64,000 nt of DNA from Streptomyces griseoflavus (GTDB lineage: Bacteria; Actinomycetota; Actinomycetes; Streptomycetales; Streptomycetaceae), in the NCBI RefSeq assembly GCF_014649995.1, contig NZ_BMUC01000009.1:70899-134898 (forward strand). Direction: 5' to 3'. Of the stretch, positions 31,492 to 40,590 are shown in pieces (position 1 is the stretch's first letter; the number at the start of each line of letters is the position of its first letter). A program made the translations under genes and the position numbers. Below the pieces are notes generated by a model. It was not told where the DNA came from and did no database searches. It saw only the letters and a list, made by a program, of their open reading frames with translations.

Positions 31492-32549
31492 GATCTCCTC
31501 CTTCGGCCCAGGGCGGTGATGCCGCCGGGGGCGGCGTAGACGGCGAGGACGAAGAGCGCCCCGAGGACCAGCATCGGCTCCACACCGAGGTTCCAGCCGC
31601 CGAGCCGCTGGTCGAGGTAGGTGAAGAGCACCCCGCCGACGACGGGCCCCCAGCGGGTGCCGCTGCCGCCCAGCACCACCATCACCAGCAGGGTGAGGGT
31701 GAACTCCGGGGTCGAGGTGTGCGGGGTGGCGCCCGCCGTCACCAGCAGGTGCAGCACACCTCCGAGGACGGCGAGGGCGGACGCGAGGGTGAAGGCGCCC
31801 AGTTTGTAGGCGAACGGGCTGCGGCCGAGGACCGCGACGCGCTGCTCGTTGTCGCGGATGCCCTGCCACACGCGGCCGACCGGGCGGGCGGTGACGGTCC
31901 ACACGACGGCCGCCACCAGGACCAGGTAGCCGAGGGCGAGCCAGTAGATGTGGACGGTGTTCTGCACGCCGACGAGCGCCGCCGGCACCCCCTCGACGTG
32001 CAGGGGAAGACCTTCCTCGCCGCCGGTGAGACCGCCGGGGTTGCGCTCCACGTAGATCGACCCGGCTTGGGCGAACGCGAGGGTGACCATGGCGAAGCCC
32101 ACGCTGCCGAGGGCGAGGGTGCGCAGCGAGATGGCGCCCAGGACGACGGCGGCCAGCGTGCCGAGGACCACGGTGAGCAGGGCGGCGGGTACCAGACCCA
32201 GACCGAGCTCGGCCATGGCCAGCTGGGTCCCGTAGGCGCCGCCGGCGATGTAGAGGGCGTGGCCGAAGGACAGCAGCCCGGTACGGCCGAACATCAGGTC
32301 GTAGCCGAGCGCCAGCCCGCCGAAGACGATGCACAGCGCGAACAGCTGCAGTGAACCGGGGGAGTTGACCGGACCGTCGAGCAGGACCGGGATCTCCACC
32401 GCGGAGTACGGCAGCAGCGCGAGGAGCAGCAGCACGCCGGCCGGGAGGGTCAGCGGCCGGATCCGCCGCAGCCGCCCGGCCCCGTCCGGTGCGGGGCCCT
32501 TCACCGGTGCGGCGGCGGGCGTCGCCCGCGGGGTACGGGTGGCGGTCAT
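31488..32549 (-). CDS. Liv-type ABC transporter permease (LivM-like)
   Basis: 353 residues with about 9-10 membrane helices. The block GYDLMFGRTGLLSFGHALYIAGGAY is the LivM signature, and ISLRTLALGSVGFAMVTLAFAQ follows. It forms the membrane channel with the LivH-like protein for hydrophobic amino acids, amides or related small molecules. A Pro/Ala-rich cytoplasmic tail of about 30 residues precedes the first helix. It overlaps the genes on both sides by 4 bp. Confidence 0.9.
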   Translation of the reverse strand: MTATRTPRATPAAAPVKGPAPDGAGRLRRIRPLTLPAGVLLLLALLPYSAVEIPVLLDGPVNSPGSLQLFALCIVFGGLALGYDLMFGRTGLLSFGHALYIAGGAYGTQLAMAELGLGLVPAALLTVVLGTLAAVVLGAISLRTLALGSVGFAMVTLAFAQAGSIYVERNPGGLTGGEEGLPLHVEGVPAALVGVQNTVHIYWLALGYLVLVAAVVWTVTARPVGRVWQGIRDNEQRVAVLGRSPFAYKLGAFTLASALAVLGGVLHLLVTAGATPHTSTPEFTLTLLVMVVLGGSGTRWGPVVGGVLFTYLDQRLGGWNLGVEPMLVLGALFVLAVYAAPGGITALGRRRRS

Positions 32550-33472
32550 GCCGTGCCTCCTGCGGCTTGTGTCCGGTGTGCGGCGAGCGCGCGGCGCAGC
32601 CGCAGCAGCGGCGAACCGGTACCGCCCGCCGGCCGGGTCAGTACGACGGCGGCGAGCAGGAAGACGACGGCGAGGTCGCCGTAGCCGCCCGCGTAGTAGT
32701 TGGCGTACTGCTGCACCAGGCCCACGCTGAGCGCGGACAGCGCGACGCTGGTGATCGACACCAGGCCGCCGATGATCACGACGACGAAGGCGAAGACGAG
32801 CAGCGAGGTGCCCTGATGGGGGGAGAGCGAGCCGAAGTAGATCCCGCCGAGCACGCCGGCGAGGCCCGCCAGAGCGCCGCCGAGCGCGAACACCAGGGTG
32901 AAGGCGCGGGTGACGTCGATGCCGAGCGCCGTCACCATCGCCCGGTCCTCGACCCCGGCGCGGACGATGAGCCCGTAGCGCGTACGGGACAGGAACAGCC
33001 GGACACCGAAGAGGACGAGCAGTGCCACCGCAATCAGCAGGAAGCGGTTGACGGGCACCCGGGCGCCGAGCACCCCCACGGTGCCGCTCAGCGCGTCGGG
33101 GACCGGGAAGGTGCGGGCGTCGGCGCCCCAGACGGTCTGCACCAGAGCCGGGACGGCCAGCGAGAGCCCCACGGTCACCAGGATCTGCTCCCTGACCCGG
33201 CCGTACAGCCGCCGGATGAGGACGAGTTCCACCACCACCGCGAGGGCGAGGCCGGTGGCCGTGCCCACCACCGCGGCGAGCAGCAGCCCCGGGACCCCGC
33301 CGACCGTCTCGGCGGTGCGCCAGGCGGTGTAGCAGGCGACGGTGAGGAAGGCGCCGTGCGCGAAGTTCAGCACGTCCATCAGCCCGAAGATCAGGGCGAG
33401 ACCGGAGGCGATGAGGAAGTACAGGGCACCCAGGCCGAGTCCGGTCAGGGTGAGCAGGACGAGGGTGTCCAT
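32546..33472 (-). CDS. Liv-type ABC transporter permease (LivH-like)
   Basis: 308 residues, mostly hydrophobic. Family blocks are GLALIFGLMDVLNFAHGAFL near the N-terminus and GVEDRAMVTALGIDV in the cytoplasmic loop that contacts the ATPases. Partner of the LivM-like permease. The start ATG shares one base with the stop of the ATPase gene before it. Confidence 0.92.
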   Translation of the reverse strand: MDTLVLLTLTGLGLGALYFLIASGLALIFGLMDVLNFAHGAFLTVACYTAWRTAETVGGVPGLLLAAVVGTATGLALAVVVELVLIRRLYGRVREQILVTVGLSLAVPALVQTVWGADARTFPVPDALSGTVGVLGARVPVNRFLLIAVALLVLFGVRLFLSRTRYGLIVRAGVEDRAMVTALGIDVTRAFTLVFALGGALAGLAGVLGGIYFGSLSPHQGTSLLVFAFVVVIIGGLVSITSVALSALSVGLVQQYANYYAGGYGDLAVVFLLAAVVLTRPAGGTGSPLLRLRRALAAHRTQAAGGTA

Positions 33473-34215
33473 CAGGCGGCTCCCTTGCTCGAGTGACTGC
33501 CGACGCCCAGCAGCGCGGTCGTCCGTGCCGTGTCCGCGAGCAGTTCGCGGGCGTCACCGGTGTGCACCACCTGGCCGGCGTCCAGCACGACGGCGCTCCT
33601 GGCCAGCCGGCGCACCACCGCGAGGTTCTGTTCGACGAGCAGCAGCGGTACCCGCTCTGCGGCGCGCTCCAGCACCTCGGTGGCCTCGGTGACCACGCGC
33701 GGGGCGAGGCCCTTGGTGGGTTCGTCGACGACGACGAGGATGTTGTCGTTGAGCAGGGTCCGGGCGATGGCGACCATCTGCTGCTGGCCGCCGGACAGGG
33801 TGCCGGCCCGCTGGCCGCGGCGGGCGGCCAGTTCGGGGAACAGGTCGTGCACGAGGTCGTAGTGGTGGACGTGGCCCGGGCGTTCGGCCAGGGCGAGGTT
33901 CTCGGCGACGGTCAGGCCGGCGAAGACGCCCCGGTCCTCGGGGGCGTAGCCGATGCCGCGCCGTACCGTGCGGTGGGTGGGTTCGGCGGTGATGTCCTCG
34001 CCGGCGAGGGTGACGCGGCCCGCGGTCACCCGCCCGCCGTCGGGCAGCAGGCCGAGGATCGCGCGGATGGTGGTGGTCTTGCCGACGCCGTTGCGGCCCA
34101 GCAGGGCGGTCACCCCGGAGGCGGGGACGTCGAAGCCCACGCCGGTCAGGATGCGCGAGCCCGCGATGTCCACGTCCAGGCCCCGGACGGTGAGGATCGG
34201 TGGCTCCGAGGTCAC
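33472..34215 (-). CDS. Liv-type ABC transporter ATPase (LivF-like)
   Basis: 247 residues. Walker A LLGRNGVGKTTT, signature GTLSGGQQQMVAIARTL, Walker B VVVDEPTKGLAP and the switch His in LLVEQNLAVV. The phrase DEPTKGLAP is characteristic of LivF. It pairs with the LivG-like ATPase to drive uptake. ATGA overlap with the gene upstream. Confidence 0.93.
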   Translation of the reverse strand: MTSEPPILTVRGLDVDIAGSRILTGVGFDVPASGVTALLGRNGVGKTTTIRAILGLLPDGGRVTAGRVTLAGEDITAEPTHRTVRRGIGYAPEDRGVFAGLTVAENLALAERPGHVHHYDLVHDLFPELAARRGQRAGTLSGGQQQMVAIARTLLNDNILVVVDEPTKGLAPRVVTEATEVLERAAERVPLLLVEQNLAVVRRLARSAVVLDAGQVVHTGDARELLADTARTTALLGVGSHSSKGAA

Positions 34216-34952
34216 AGCTCATCTCCCAGGTAGGCCTGTTGAACGGTCGCGTCCGCCATGACCTCGGCGGGACTCGCGGCGGCGAGCAGCCGCCCGTGGT
34301 GCATGACGGCGACCCGGTCGGCCAGGCCGAGCACCACGTCCATGTGGTGCTCGACCAGCAGCACGGTCCGGCCCTCGTCACGGTGCAGCGAGCGGATGAG
34401 GTCGGTGAGTTCGCCGGTCTCCTCCGCGGCCACCCCGGCCATCGGTTCGTCCAGGAGCATCAGCCGCGCTCCGGCCGTGCCACCGTCGAGGGTGGGGGCC
34501 AGCAGCATCGCCAGCTCGAGTTTGCGCTTGTCCCCGTGGGACAGGCCGGCCGCGAGGTCGGCGCCCCGGTCGGCCAGGCGGACCCGGGCCAGTACGCCGG
34601 TCACGTCGTCCGCGCCGACCCCGCGCACCCCGGCGGACCGGGCGGCCAGCTCCACGTGTTCGGCCACCGTCATGGTCGAGAAGACCGAGGACGACTGGAA
34701 GGTGCGCCCGATGCCCCGGCGGGAACGCCGGTGCGGAGGCAGGCCGGTGACGTCGTGACCGTCGAGGCGGACGGTGCCGCCGGTCGGCCGGGTCAGACCG
34801 CTGACGAGGTTGAACAGGGAGGTCTTCCCCGCGCCGTTGGGGCCGATGACGGCCAGCAGTTCTCCCTCGCCCACGTCGAGGGAGACCTCGCTGATGATGT
34901 CGGCTCCGCCGACGGACCAGCTGAGCCGGTCCAGTTGGAGTACGGGCGTCAT
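34212..34952 (-). CDS. Liv-type ABC transporter ATPase (LivG-like)
   Basis: 246 residues. Walker A VIGPNGAGKTSLFN, the LivG block IGRTFQSSSVFSTMTVAEHV, the degraded signature AAGLSHGDKRKLELAMLL, Walker B LMLLDEPMAGV and switch VLLVEHHMDVV. The GLSHGDKR in place of LSGGQ is usual in the family. It lies 3 bp after the binding-protein gene. Confidence 0.93.
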   Translation of the reverse strand: MTPVLQLDRLSWSVGGADIISEVSLDVGEGELLAVIGPNGAGKTSLFNLVSGLTRPTGGTVRLDGHDVTGLPPHRRSRRGIGRTFQSSSVFSTMTVAEHVELAARSAGVRGVGADDVTGVLARVRLADRGADLAAGLSHGDKRKLELAMLLAPTLDGGTAGARLMLLDEPMAGVAAEETGELTDLIRSLHRDEGRTVLLVEHHMDVVLGLADRVAVMHHGRLLAAASPAEVMADATVQQAYLGDEL

Positions 34953-34955
34953 GCG

Positions 34956-36140
34956 TCAGCCGATCTTCTTCTCGGCGGGCGCGACCTGCTCGGCGGGGAA
35001 GGTCCGCGACACCTCCGGTTCGCCGGCCGTGGTGAACTTCGCCTGGAAGGTGGGCTGGAGCAGCGCGTGGTCACCCGCCCGTACGGTGTTCTGCCCCTTG
35101 ACGCCGGAGAAGGTGAAGCCCTCGAGGGCCTTGACCATGGCGTCGGTGTCCGCGTCCGCCCCGCCGGCCCTGACGGCCTCGACGACCATCTGGGCGGCGT
35201 TGTAGCCGTCCGGCGTGAACAGGTCCTCCTCCCACTTCTTCTTCCCGAAGTACGCCCGCATGGCCTCGGCCTCCGGGGTGCTCGCGGCGCCGGGCACGTA
35301 GTGGGCCAGCAGGGTGACCTTCTCGCGTGCCTTGCCGAAGACGGGGTAACTGGCCCGGCTGTCCAGGCCGGTGACGACCGTGGCGGCGTCGAGCACGCCC
35401 TGCTGGTCCAGGGTGGACCACATCGCCTGGGCGGTGTCGCCCGCCCAGGCCACGAAGACCATGTCCGGCCCGGCCGCCTTGACCTTGCTCGCCACGGGGG
35501 TCAGGTCGGTGGCGCTGGGCGGGGCCAGTACCGGGGTCACCGTGGTGCCGCCGGTGCCCAGCACGGACTTGACGGCCGCCGCGTTGGCCTGCCCGAAGGC
35601 GTTGTCCTGGGCCAGGACGACGACCTTCTTGCCCGGGGAGTCGCCCAGGATGCCCTTGGCGGTCATCACGTCCTGGTAGGTCTGGCGGCCGGAGCGGAAG
35701 GTGTAGCGGTTGGCGGCGGTGAGCGCGTCGGTGGCGGCGGGCCCGCTGATGTAGAGCGTCTTGTTCTGGGCCGCCACCGGGGCGATCTGGGTGGCCACCC
35801 CGGAGGCCGCGGAGCCGGCGATGATCGGCACCCCCTGGCCGATGCGCTGCTTGGCCAGGGAGACGCCCTTGGCCGGGTCGCCGCCGTCGTCGTCCTTCAG
35901 CAGGGTGATCTTGACGCCGTCGACGGTGCCCGTGCCGTCCGTGGCGTGGTCGAGGCCGGCCTCGAAGCCCCGCAGGTACTGTTCGCCGTAGGAGGCCAGC
36001 GGGCCGCTGGTGGAGGTGATGAGGGAGACCCTCACCTCCTTCGAACCGGCGGCGGTGCTGCTGCCCGGGCTGGAGCACGAGGCGGTGAACGCGGTGGCGA
36101 TCACGGCCACGGCGGCGGGAAGAAGGACGGATCTACGCAT
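34956..36140 (-). CDS. Liv-type substrate-binding lipoprotein
   Basis: 394 residues. The signal peptide ends in a lipobox TASC (Cys about residue 22), so the mature protein is lipid-anchored outside the membrane. The body is a periplasmic binding protein type 1 of the amino acid/amide group: VSLITSTSGPLASYGEQYLRG at the start, IIAGSAASGVATQIAPVA, and YNAAQMVVEAVRAGG near the end. It binds the unknown ligand for this transporter. ATG at 36140 has GAGGAG about 9 bases before it. First gene of the operon, divergent from dppA. Confidence 0.92.
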   Translation of the reverse strand: MRRSVLLPAAVAVIATAFTASCSSPGSSTAAGSKEVRVSLITSTSGPLASYGEQYLRGFEAGLDHATDGTGTVDGVKITLLKDDDGGDPAKGVSLAKQRIGQGVPIIAGSAASGVATQIAPVAAQNKTLYISGPAATDALTAANRYTFRSGRQTYQDVMTAKGILGDSPGKKVVVLAQDNAFGQANAAAVKSVLGTGGTTVTPVLAPPSATDLTPVASKVKAAGPDMVFVAWAGDTAQAMWSTLDQQGVLDAATVVTGLDSRASYPVFGKAREKVTLLAHYVPGAASTPEAEAMRAYFGKKKWEEDLFTPDGYNAAQMVVEAVRAGGADADTDAMVKALEGFTFSGVKGQNTVRAGDHALLQPTFQAKFTTAGEPEVSRTFPAEQVAPAEKKIG

Positions 36141-36490
36141 GACCGGACGGCTCCTCGATGCGGCGGTGGATGCGCCCCGGAGCCATGGCTCCGTCACGGA
36201 AACACCGTGCCCTGGGCGGTACCCGGCAGTGTGTTTCCCGCCACCAGAAGCCCACAATGTGGTCTGCCTACATGCGGAATGGCTCGACCATGTAGGCCGC
36301 ACCCGTCTGTCGGCCCTCGGCAGGAGGTGCGGCACGGGCCGCCCGCCGCCTCCGCGTGACGGGTCGTACCGGACCGGCGCCCCGCCCGCGGCCGGACGGC
36401 CCACGCCGGCACCCGGGGCCCGGTGGTGTGGACCTGTGACTGTCGAGGCGGCCCTGGCCAGCAGATTCTCCGGCATGTAGCGTCGTCCGC
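36141..36490. promoter_or_regulatory. Divergent control region between transporter and peptidase operons
   Basis: 350 bp without genes. It holds three inverted repeats: GGAAACAC/GTGTTTCC (36198-36205 and 36231-36238), CCACA-A-TGTGG (36252-36262) and GCCTACATG/CATGTAGGC (36266-36274 and 36289-36297). A further CATGTAG occurs at 36474-36480, just 10 bp before dppA. These are likely operators controlling both directions. The -10/-35 elements are not clear to me. Confidence 0.55.
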
Positions 36491-37324
36491 ATGAAGATCC
36501 TCATCAGCGCCGACATGGAGGGCGCCACCGGTGTCACCTGGCCGGCCGACGTGCTGCCGGGGACTCCCCAGTGGGAGCGGTGCCGGTCCATGTTCACCTC
36601 GGACGTCAACGCCGCCGTGCAGGGCTTCTTCGACGGCGGCGCCGACGAGGTGCTGATCAACGAGGCCCACTGGACCATGCGTAACCTGCTCCTCGAACAG
36701 CTGGACGAGCGGGCCGAGATGCTCACCGGCCGGCACAAGGCGCTGTCCATGGTCGAGGGCGTGCAGCACGGGGACGTCGACGGCATCGCCTTCATCGGCT
36801 ACCACGCGGGCGCCGGCATGGAGGGCGTCCTCGCCCACACCTTCCTCGCCAACTCCATCACCGGCGTGTGGGTCAACGACGTACGGGCCAGCGAGGGCCT
36901 GCTCAACGCGCACGTGGTCGCCGAGTACGGCGTGCCGGTGGTCCTGGTCACCGGCGACGACGTGGCCTGCGAGGACGCGCTCGGTTACGCGCCCGAGGCC
37001 AGGAAGGTCGCCGTCAAGGACCATGTGTCCCGGTACGCGGCGGTGTGCCGCACCCCCGCCCGCACGGCCGCCGACATCCGCGCCGCCGCCAAGGACGCGG
37101 CGGCGCTGGCGGTGCGCCGGGAGCCCGTCGACGGCGGGCCCTTCACCGTGGCGGTGGAGTTCGACGCGGAGCACCTGGCGATGGCCGCCACCGTGGTGCC
37201 GGGCGTGACCCGGACCGGCGAGCGGAAGATCGCGTACACCAGCACGACCATGTACGAGGGAATCCGCACCTTCAAGGCGGTCACCACGATCGCCTCGAAC
37301 GCGGTGGAGGAGCAGTATGGCTGA
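36491..37324 (+). CDS. dppA: M55-family D-aminopeptidase
   Basis: 277 residues. The N-terminus ILISADMEGATGV contains the SxDxEG motif that defines DppA, a zinc peptidase that removes N-terminal D-amino acids (D-Ala-D-Ala, D-Ala-Gly-Gly) and forms ring decamers. Zinc-ligand regions NEAHWTMRN and FIGYHAGAG are present. The usual dpp partner genes are replaced here by a Liv-type transporter on the other strand. The ATG at 36491 has no evident ribosome site and may start a leaderless message. It overlaps the next gene by 8 bp. Confidence 0.92.
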   Translation: MKILISADMEGATGVTWPADVLPGTPQWERCRSMFTSDVNAAVQGFFDGGADEVLINEAHWTMRNLLLEQLDERAEMLTGRHKALSMVEGVQHGDVDGIAFIGYHAGAGMEGVLAHTFLANSITGVWVNDVRASEGLLNAHVVAEYGVPVVLVTGDDVACEDALGYAPEARKVAVKDHVSRYAAVCRTPARTAADIRAAAKDAAALAVRREPVDGGPFTVAVEFDAEHLAMAATVVPGVTRTGERKIAYTSTTMYEGIRTFKAVTTIASNAVEEQYG

Positions 37325-38621
37325 CGCGCGGGCCCTGGACGAGGTCGTGACCTTCACGTCCGACCTGATCAGGATCGACACGACGAACAGGGGCGGGGGC
37401 GACTGCCAGGAGCGGCCCGCCGCCGAGTACGCCGCGGCCCGGCTCGCCGAGGCCGGCCTGGAGCCGGTGCTCCTCGAACGCACGCCCGGCCGGACCAACG
37501 TCGTCGCGCGTCTGGAGGGCAGCGACCCGTCGGCCGACGCGCTGCTCGTCCACGGTCACCTGGACGTCGTACCGGCCGAGGCGGCCGACTGGAGCGTCCA
37601 CCCGTTCTCCGGGGAGATCCGCGACGGGGTCGTCTGGGGGCGCGGCGCCGTCGACATGAAGAACATGGACGCGATGATCCTGTCCGTGGTGCGGGCCTGG
37701 GCCCGGGAGGGCGTGAGGCCCCGCCGCGACATCGTCATCGCCTTCACCGCCGACGAGGAGGCCAGCGCCGAGGACGGCTCCGGATTCCTCGCCGACCGGC
37801 ACGCCCACCTCTTCGAGGGCTGCACCGAGGGCGTCAGCGAGTCGGGCGCCTTCACCTTCCACGACGGCGCCGGGCGGCAGCTCTACCCGATCGCGGCCGG
37901 CGAGCGCGGCACCGCCTGGATGAGGCTCACCGCGCGCGGCCGGGCCGGACACGGCTCCAAGGTCAACCGGGAGAACGCGGTCACCCGCCTCGCCGCCGCC
38001 GTCAACCGGATCGGCGAGCACGAGTGGCCGCTGCGCCTCACCCCGACGGTGCGGGCCGCGCTCACCGAGATCGCCGCCGTGTACGGCATCGACACCGACC
38101 TGTCCGACGTGGACGCCCTGCTGGACAAGCTCGGCCCGGCCGCCAAGCTCGTCGAGGCCACCGTCCGCAACAGCAGCAACCCGACCATGCTGGACGCCGG
38201 GTACAAGGTCAACGTGATCCCCGGAGAGGCCGTGGCGCACGTCGACGGCCGGTTCCTCCCGGGCGCCGAGGACGAGTTCCGGGCGACCATGGACCGGCTC
38301 ACCGGACCGGACGTCGACTGGGAGTTCGCACACCACGAGACGGCCCTGCAGGCGCCGGTGGACACCCCGACGTTCGCCCGGATGCGGGCCGCCGTCGAGG
38401 AGTTCGCGCCCGAGGGACACGTCGTGCCGTACTGCATGTCCGGCGGCACGGACGCCAAGCAGTTCTCCCGGCTCGGCATCACCGGCTACGGTTTCGCGCC
38501 GCTGAAGCTGCCGGAGGGCTTCGACTACCAGGCCCTCTTCCACGGGGTCGACGAGCGCGTCCCGGTCGAGGCGCTCCACTTCGGCGTCCGCGTCCTCGAC
38601 CGGTTCCTGCGGACCGCCTGA
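37317..38621 (+). CDS. M20/M25/M40-family metallopeptidase
   Basis: 434 residues. Zinc site 1 His-Asp in LLVHGHLDVVP, bridging Asp in GRGAVDMKNMDA, and the catalytic Glu-Glu in FTADEEAS; a dimerisation domain sits in the middle (GHGSKVNRENAVTRLAAA). Members include carboxypeptidases, dipeptidases and ArgE-type deacylases. GGAGGAG precedes the ATG, which lies inside the end of dppA. Its place after DppA suggests it finishes off short peptides in the cytoplasm; no signal peptide is seen. Confidence 0.9.
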   Translation: MADARALDEVVTFTSDLIRIDTTNRGGGDCQERPAAEYAAARLAEAGLEPVLLERTPGRTNVVARLEGSDPSADALLVHGHLDVVPAEAADWSVHPFSGEIRDGVVWGRGAVDMKNMDAMILSVVRAWAREGVRPRRDIVIAFTADEEASAEDGSGFLADRHAHLFEGCTEGVSESGAFTFHDGAGRQLYPIAAGERGTAWMRLTARGRAGHGSKVNRENAVTRLAAAVNRIGEHEWPLRLTPTVRAALTEIAAVYGIDTDLSDVDALLDKLGPAAKLVEATVRNSSNPTMLDAGYKVNVIPGEAVAHVDGRFLPGAEDEFRATMDRLTGPDVDWEFAHHETALQAPVDTPTFARMRAAVEEFAPEGHVVPYCMSGGTDAKQFSRLGITGYGFAPLKLPEGFDYQALFHGVDERVPVEALHFGVRVLDRFLRTA

Positions 38622-38637
38622 ACGAGTGGGGGAGACA

Positions 38638-40590
38638 GTGCAGACGGTGGCGTACGGCGAGTGGCCCTCGCCCATCGACGCGGCCACGGCCGCGGCCCAC
38701 GACGGCAGCCCCGAGTTCGTGGGCTTCGTCGGCGAGGAGGTGTGGTGGACCGAGCCCCGGCCCGCCGAGGCCGGCCGGCGCACCCTGGTGCGCCGGCGCG
38801 CCGACGGCACGGAGGAGTCCGTGCTGCCCGCGCCGTGGAACGTGCGCACCCGGGTCATCGAGTACGGCGGCCTCCCGTGGACCGGCACCGTGCGCGACGG
38901 CGGCCCGGTCGTGGTGTTCGTGAACTTCGCCGACCAGCGCCTCTACCGGTGGGAACCGGGCGCCGAGCCGCGTCCGCTCACCCCCGTCTCCCCGGTCGGG
39001 GACGGACTGCGCTGGGCCGAGCCGGTGCTGCCGGCGGGGCGCGACGAGGTGTGGTGCGTCCTGGAGGAGTTCACCGGTGACGGCCTCAGCGACGTGCGCC
39101 GCGTCCTGGCCGCCGTGCCGCTGGACGGCTCGGCCGCCGACGACCGGGAGGGCGTGCGGGAACTGAGCGACGGACGGCACCGGTTCGTCACCGGGCCGCG
39201 CCTGTCGCCCGACGGCCGGCGCGCGGCCTGGATCGGCTGGGACCATCCGCGCATGCCCTGGGACGGCACCGAACTCCTCGTCGCCGGCGTCTCCCCGGAC
39301 GGCACCCTCACCGGCGCGCGCGTGGTGGCCGGCGGGCCGGAGGAGTCCGTCCCCCAGGCGGACTGGACCCCCGACGGCCGGCTGCTGTACACCAGCGACC
39401 GCACCGGCTGGTGGAACCTCTACCGGGACGGGGAGCCGCTCTGCCCGCGCGAGGAGGAGTTCGGCGGACCCCTGTGGAAGCTGGGGCACCGCTGGTTCGC
39501 CCCGCTGGACGGCGGCCTGATCGCCGTCCTCCACGGCCGGGGCGCCCCCGCGCTCGGCATCCTCGACCCCGAGACCGGTGAGGTCTGCGACGCCGCCGGA
39601 CCCTGGACCGAGTTCGCGCCGTCCATCGCCGCCCACGGCGAGCGGGTCGTCGCCGTCGGCGCCGGACCGCGCAGCGGTCACGAAGTGGTGGAGCTGGACA
39701 CCAGGACCGGCCGGGCCCGCGTGATCGGCGCCGCGCACCAGGACGCCGTGGACCCCGCGTACTACCCCGAACCACGGGTCCGCACCTTTACCGGACCGGA
39801 CGGCCGGGAGATCCACGCCCACGTCCACCCGCCGCACCACCCCGGCGTCACCGGGCCCGCCGGCGAGCTCCCGCCCTACGTGATCTGGGCGCACGGCGGC
39901 CCCACCGGCCGGTCGCCGCTCGTCCTCGACCTGGAGGTCGCCTACTTCACCTCGCGCGGCATCGGCGTCGCCGAGGTCAACTACGGCGGCTCCACCGGTT
40001 ACGGGCGCGAGTACCGCAACCGGCTGCGCGAACAGTGGGGCGTGGTCGACGTCGAGGACTGCGCGGCCGTCGCCCGTGCCCTCGCCGACGAGGGCACCGC
40101 CGACCGCGACCGGCTCGCCGTGCGCGGCGGCAGCGCCGGCGGCTGGACCACCGCCGCCTCGCTCACCACCACCGACGTCTACGCCTGCGGCACCATCATC
40201 TACCCGGTGCTCGACCTCGCCGGCTGGGGCACGGGGGAGACCCACGACTTCGAGTCCCAGTACCTGGAGACCCTCGTCGGCCCGCGTGCCGAGGTGCCCG
40301 AACGGTACGTGCGGCGTTCCCCCGTCGAGCACGCCGACCGGCTGTCCGTGCCCTTCCTGATGCTCCAGGGACTGGACGACGTGATCTGCCCGCCCGTGCA
40401 GTGCGAGCGGTTCCTGGCCCGGCTGACCGGCCGGGGCGTACCGCACGCCTACCTCACCTTCGAGGGCGAGGGCCACGGCTTCCGGCGGGCGGAGACGATG
40501 GTGCGCGCCCTGGAGGCGGAGATGTCCCTGTACGCCCAGGTGTTCGGGATGGAACCGCCGGGTGTGCCGACGCTGGAGCTGGGCGCGTGA
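38638..40590 (+). CDS. S9-family prolyl oligopeptidase-type peptidase
   Basis: About 650 residues. The N-terminal part is a WD/TolB-like beta-propeller (LSPDGRRAAWIGWDHPRMPW, TPDGRLLYTSDRTGWWNLY) that screens short substrates. The C-terminal alpha/beta hydrolase has HGGPTGRS, nucleophile block RGGSAGGWTT, Asp in QGLDDVICPP and His in GEGHGF. This is an intracellular acylaminoacyl/dipeptidyl peptidase-like enzyme. Three GTG codons (38626, 38638, 38647) could start it; I favour 38638 with GGGGGAG just before, but the spacing is short. Confidence 0.9.
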   Translation: MQTVAYGEWPSPIDAATAAAHDGSPEFVGFVGEEVWWTEPRPAEAGRRTLVRRRADGTEESVLPAPWNVRTRVIEYGGLPWTGTVRDGGPVVVFVNFADQRLYRWEPGAEPRPLTPVSPVGDGLRWAEPVLPAGRDEVWCVLEEFTGDGLSDVRRVLAAVPLDGSAADDREGVRELSDGRHRFVTGPRLSPDGRRAAWIGWDHPRMPWDGTELLVAGVSPDGTLTGARVVAGGPEESVPQADWTPDGRLLYTSDRTGWWNLYRDGEPLCPREEEFGGPLWKLGHRWFAPLDGGLIAVLHGRGAPALGILDPETGEVCDAAGPWTEFAPSIAAHGERVVAVGAGPRSGHEVVELDTRTGRARVIGAAHQDAVDPAYYPEPRVRTFTGPDGREIHAHVHPPHHPGVTGPAGELPPYVIWAHGGPTGRSPLVLDLEVAYFTSRGIGVAEVNYGGSTGYGREYRNRLREQWGVVDVEDCAAVARALADEGTADRDRLAVRGGSAGGWTTAASLTTTDVYACGTIIYPVLDLAGWGTGETHDFESQYLETLVGPRAEVPERYVRRSPVEHADRLSVPFLMLQGLDDVICPPVQCERFLARLTGRGVPHAYLTFEGEGHGFRRAETMVRALEAEMSLYAQVFGMEPPGVPTLELGA

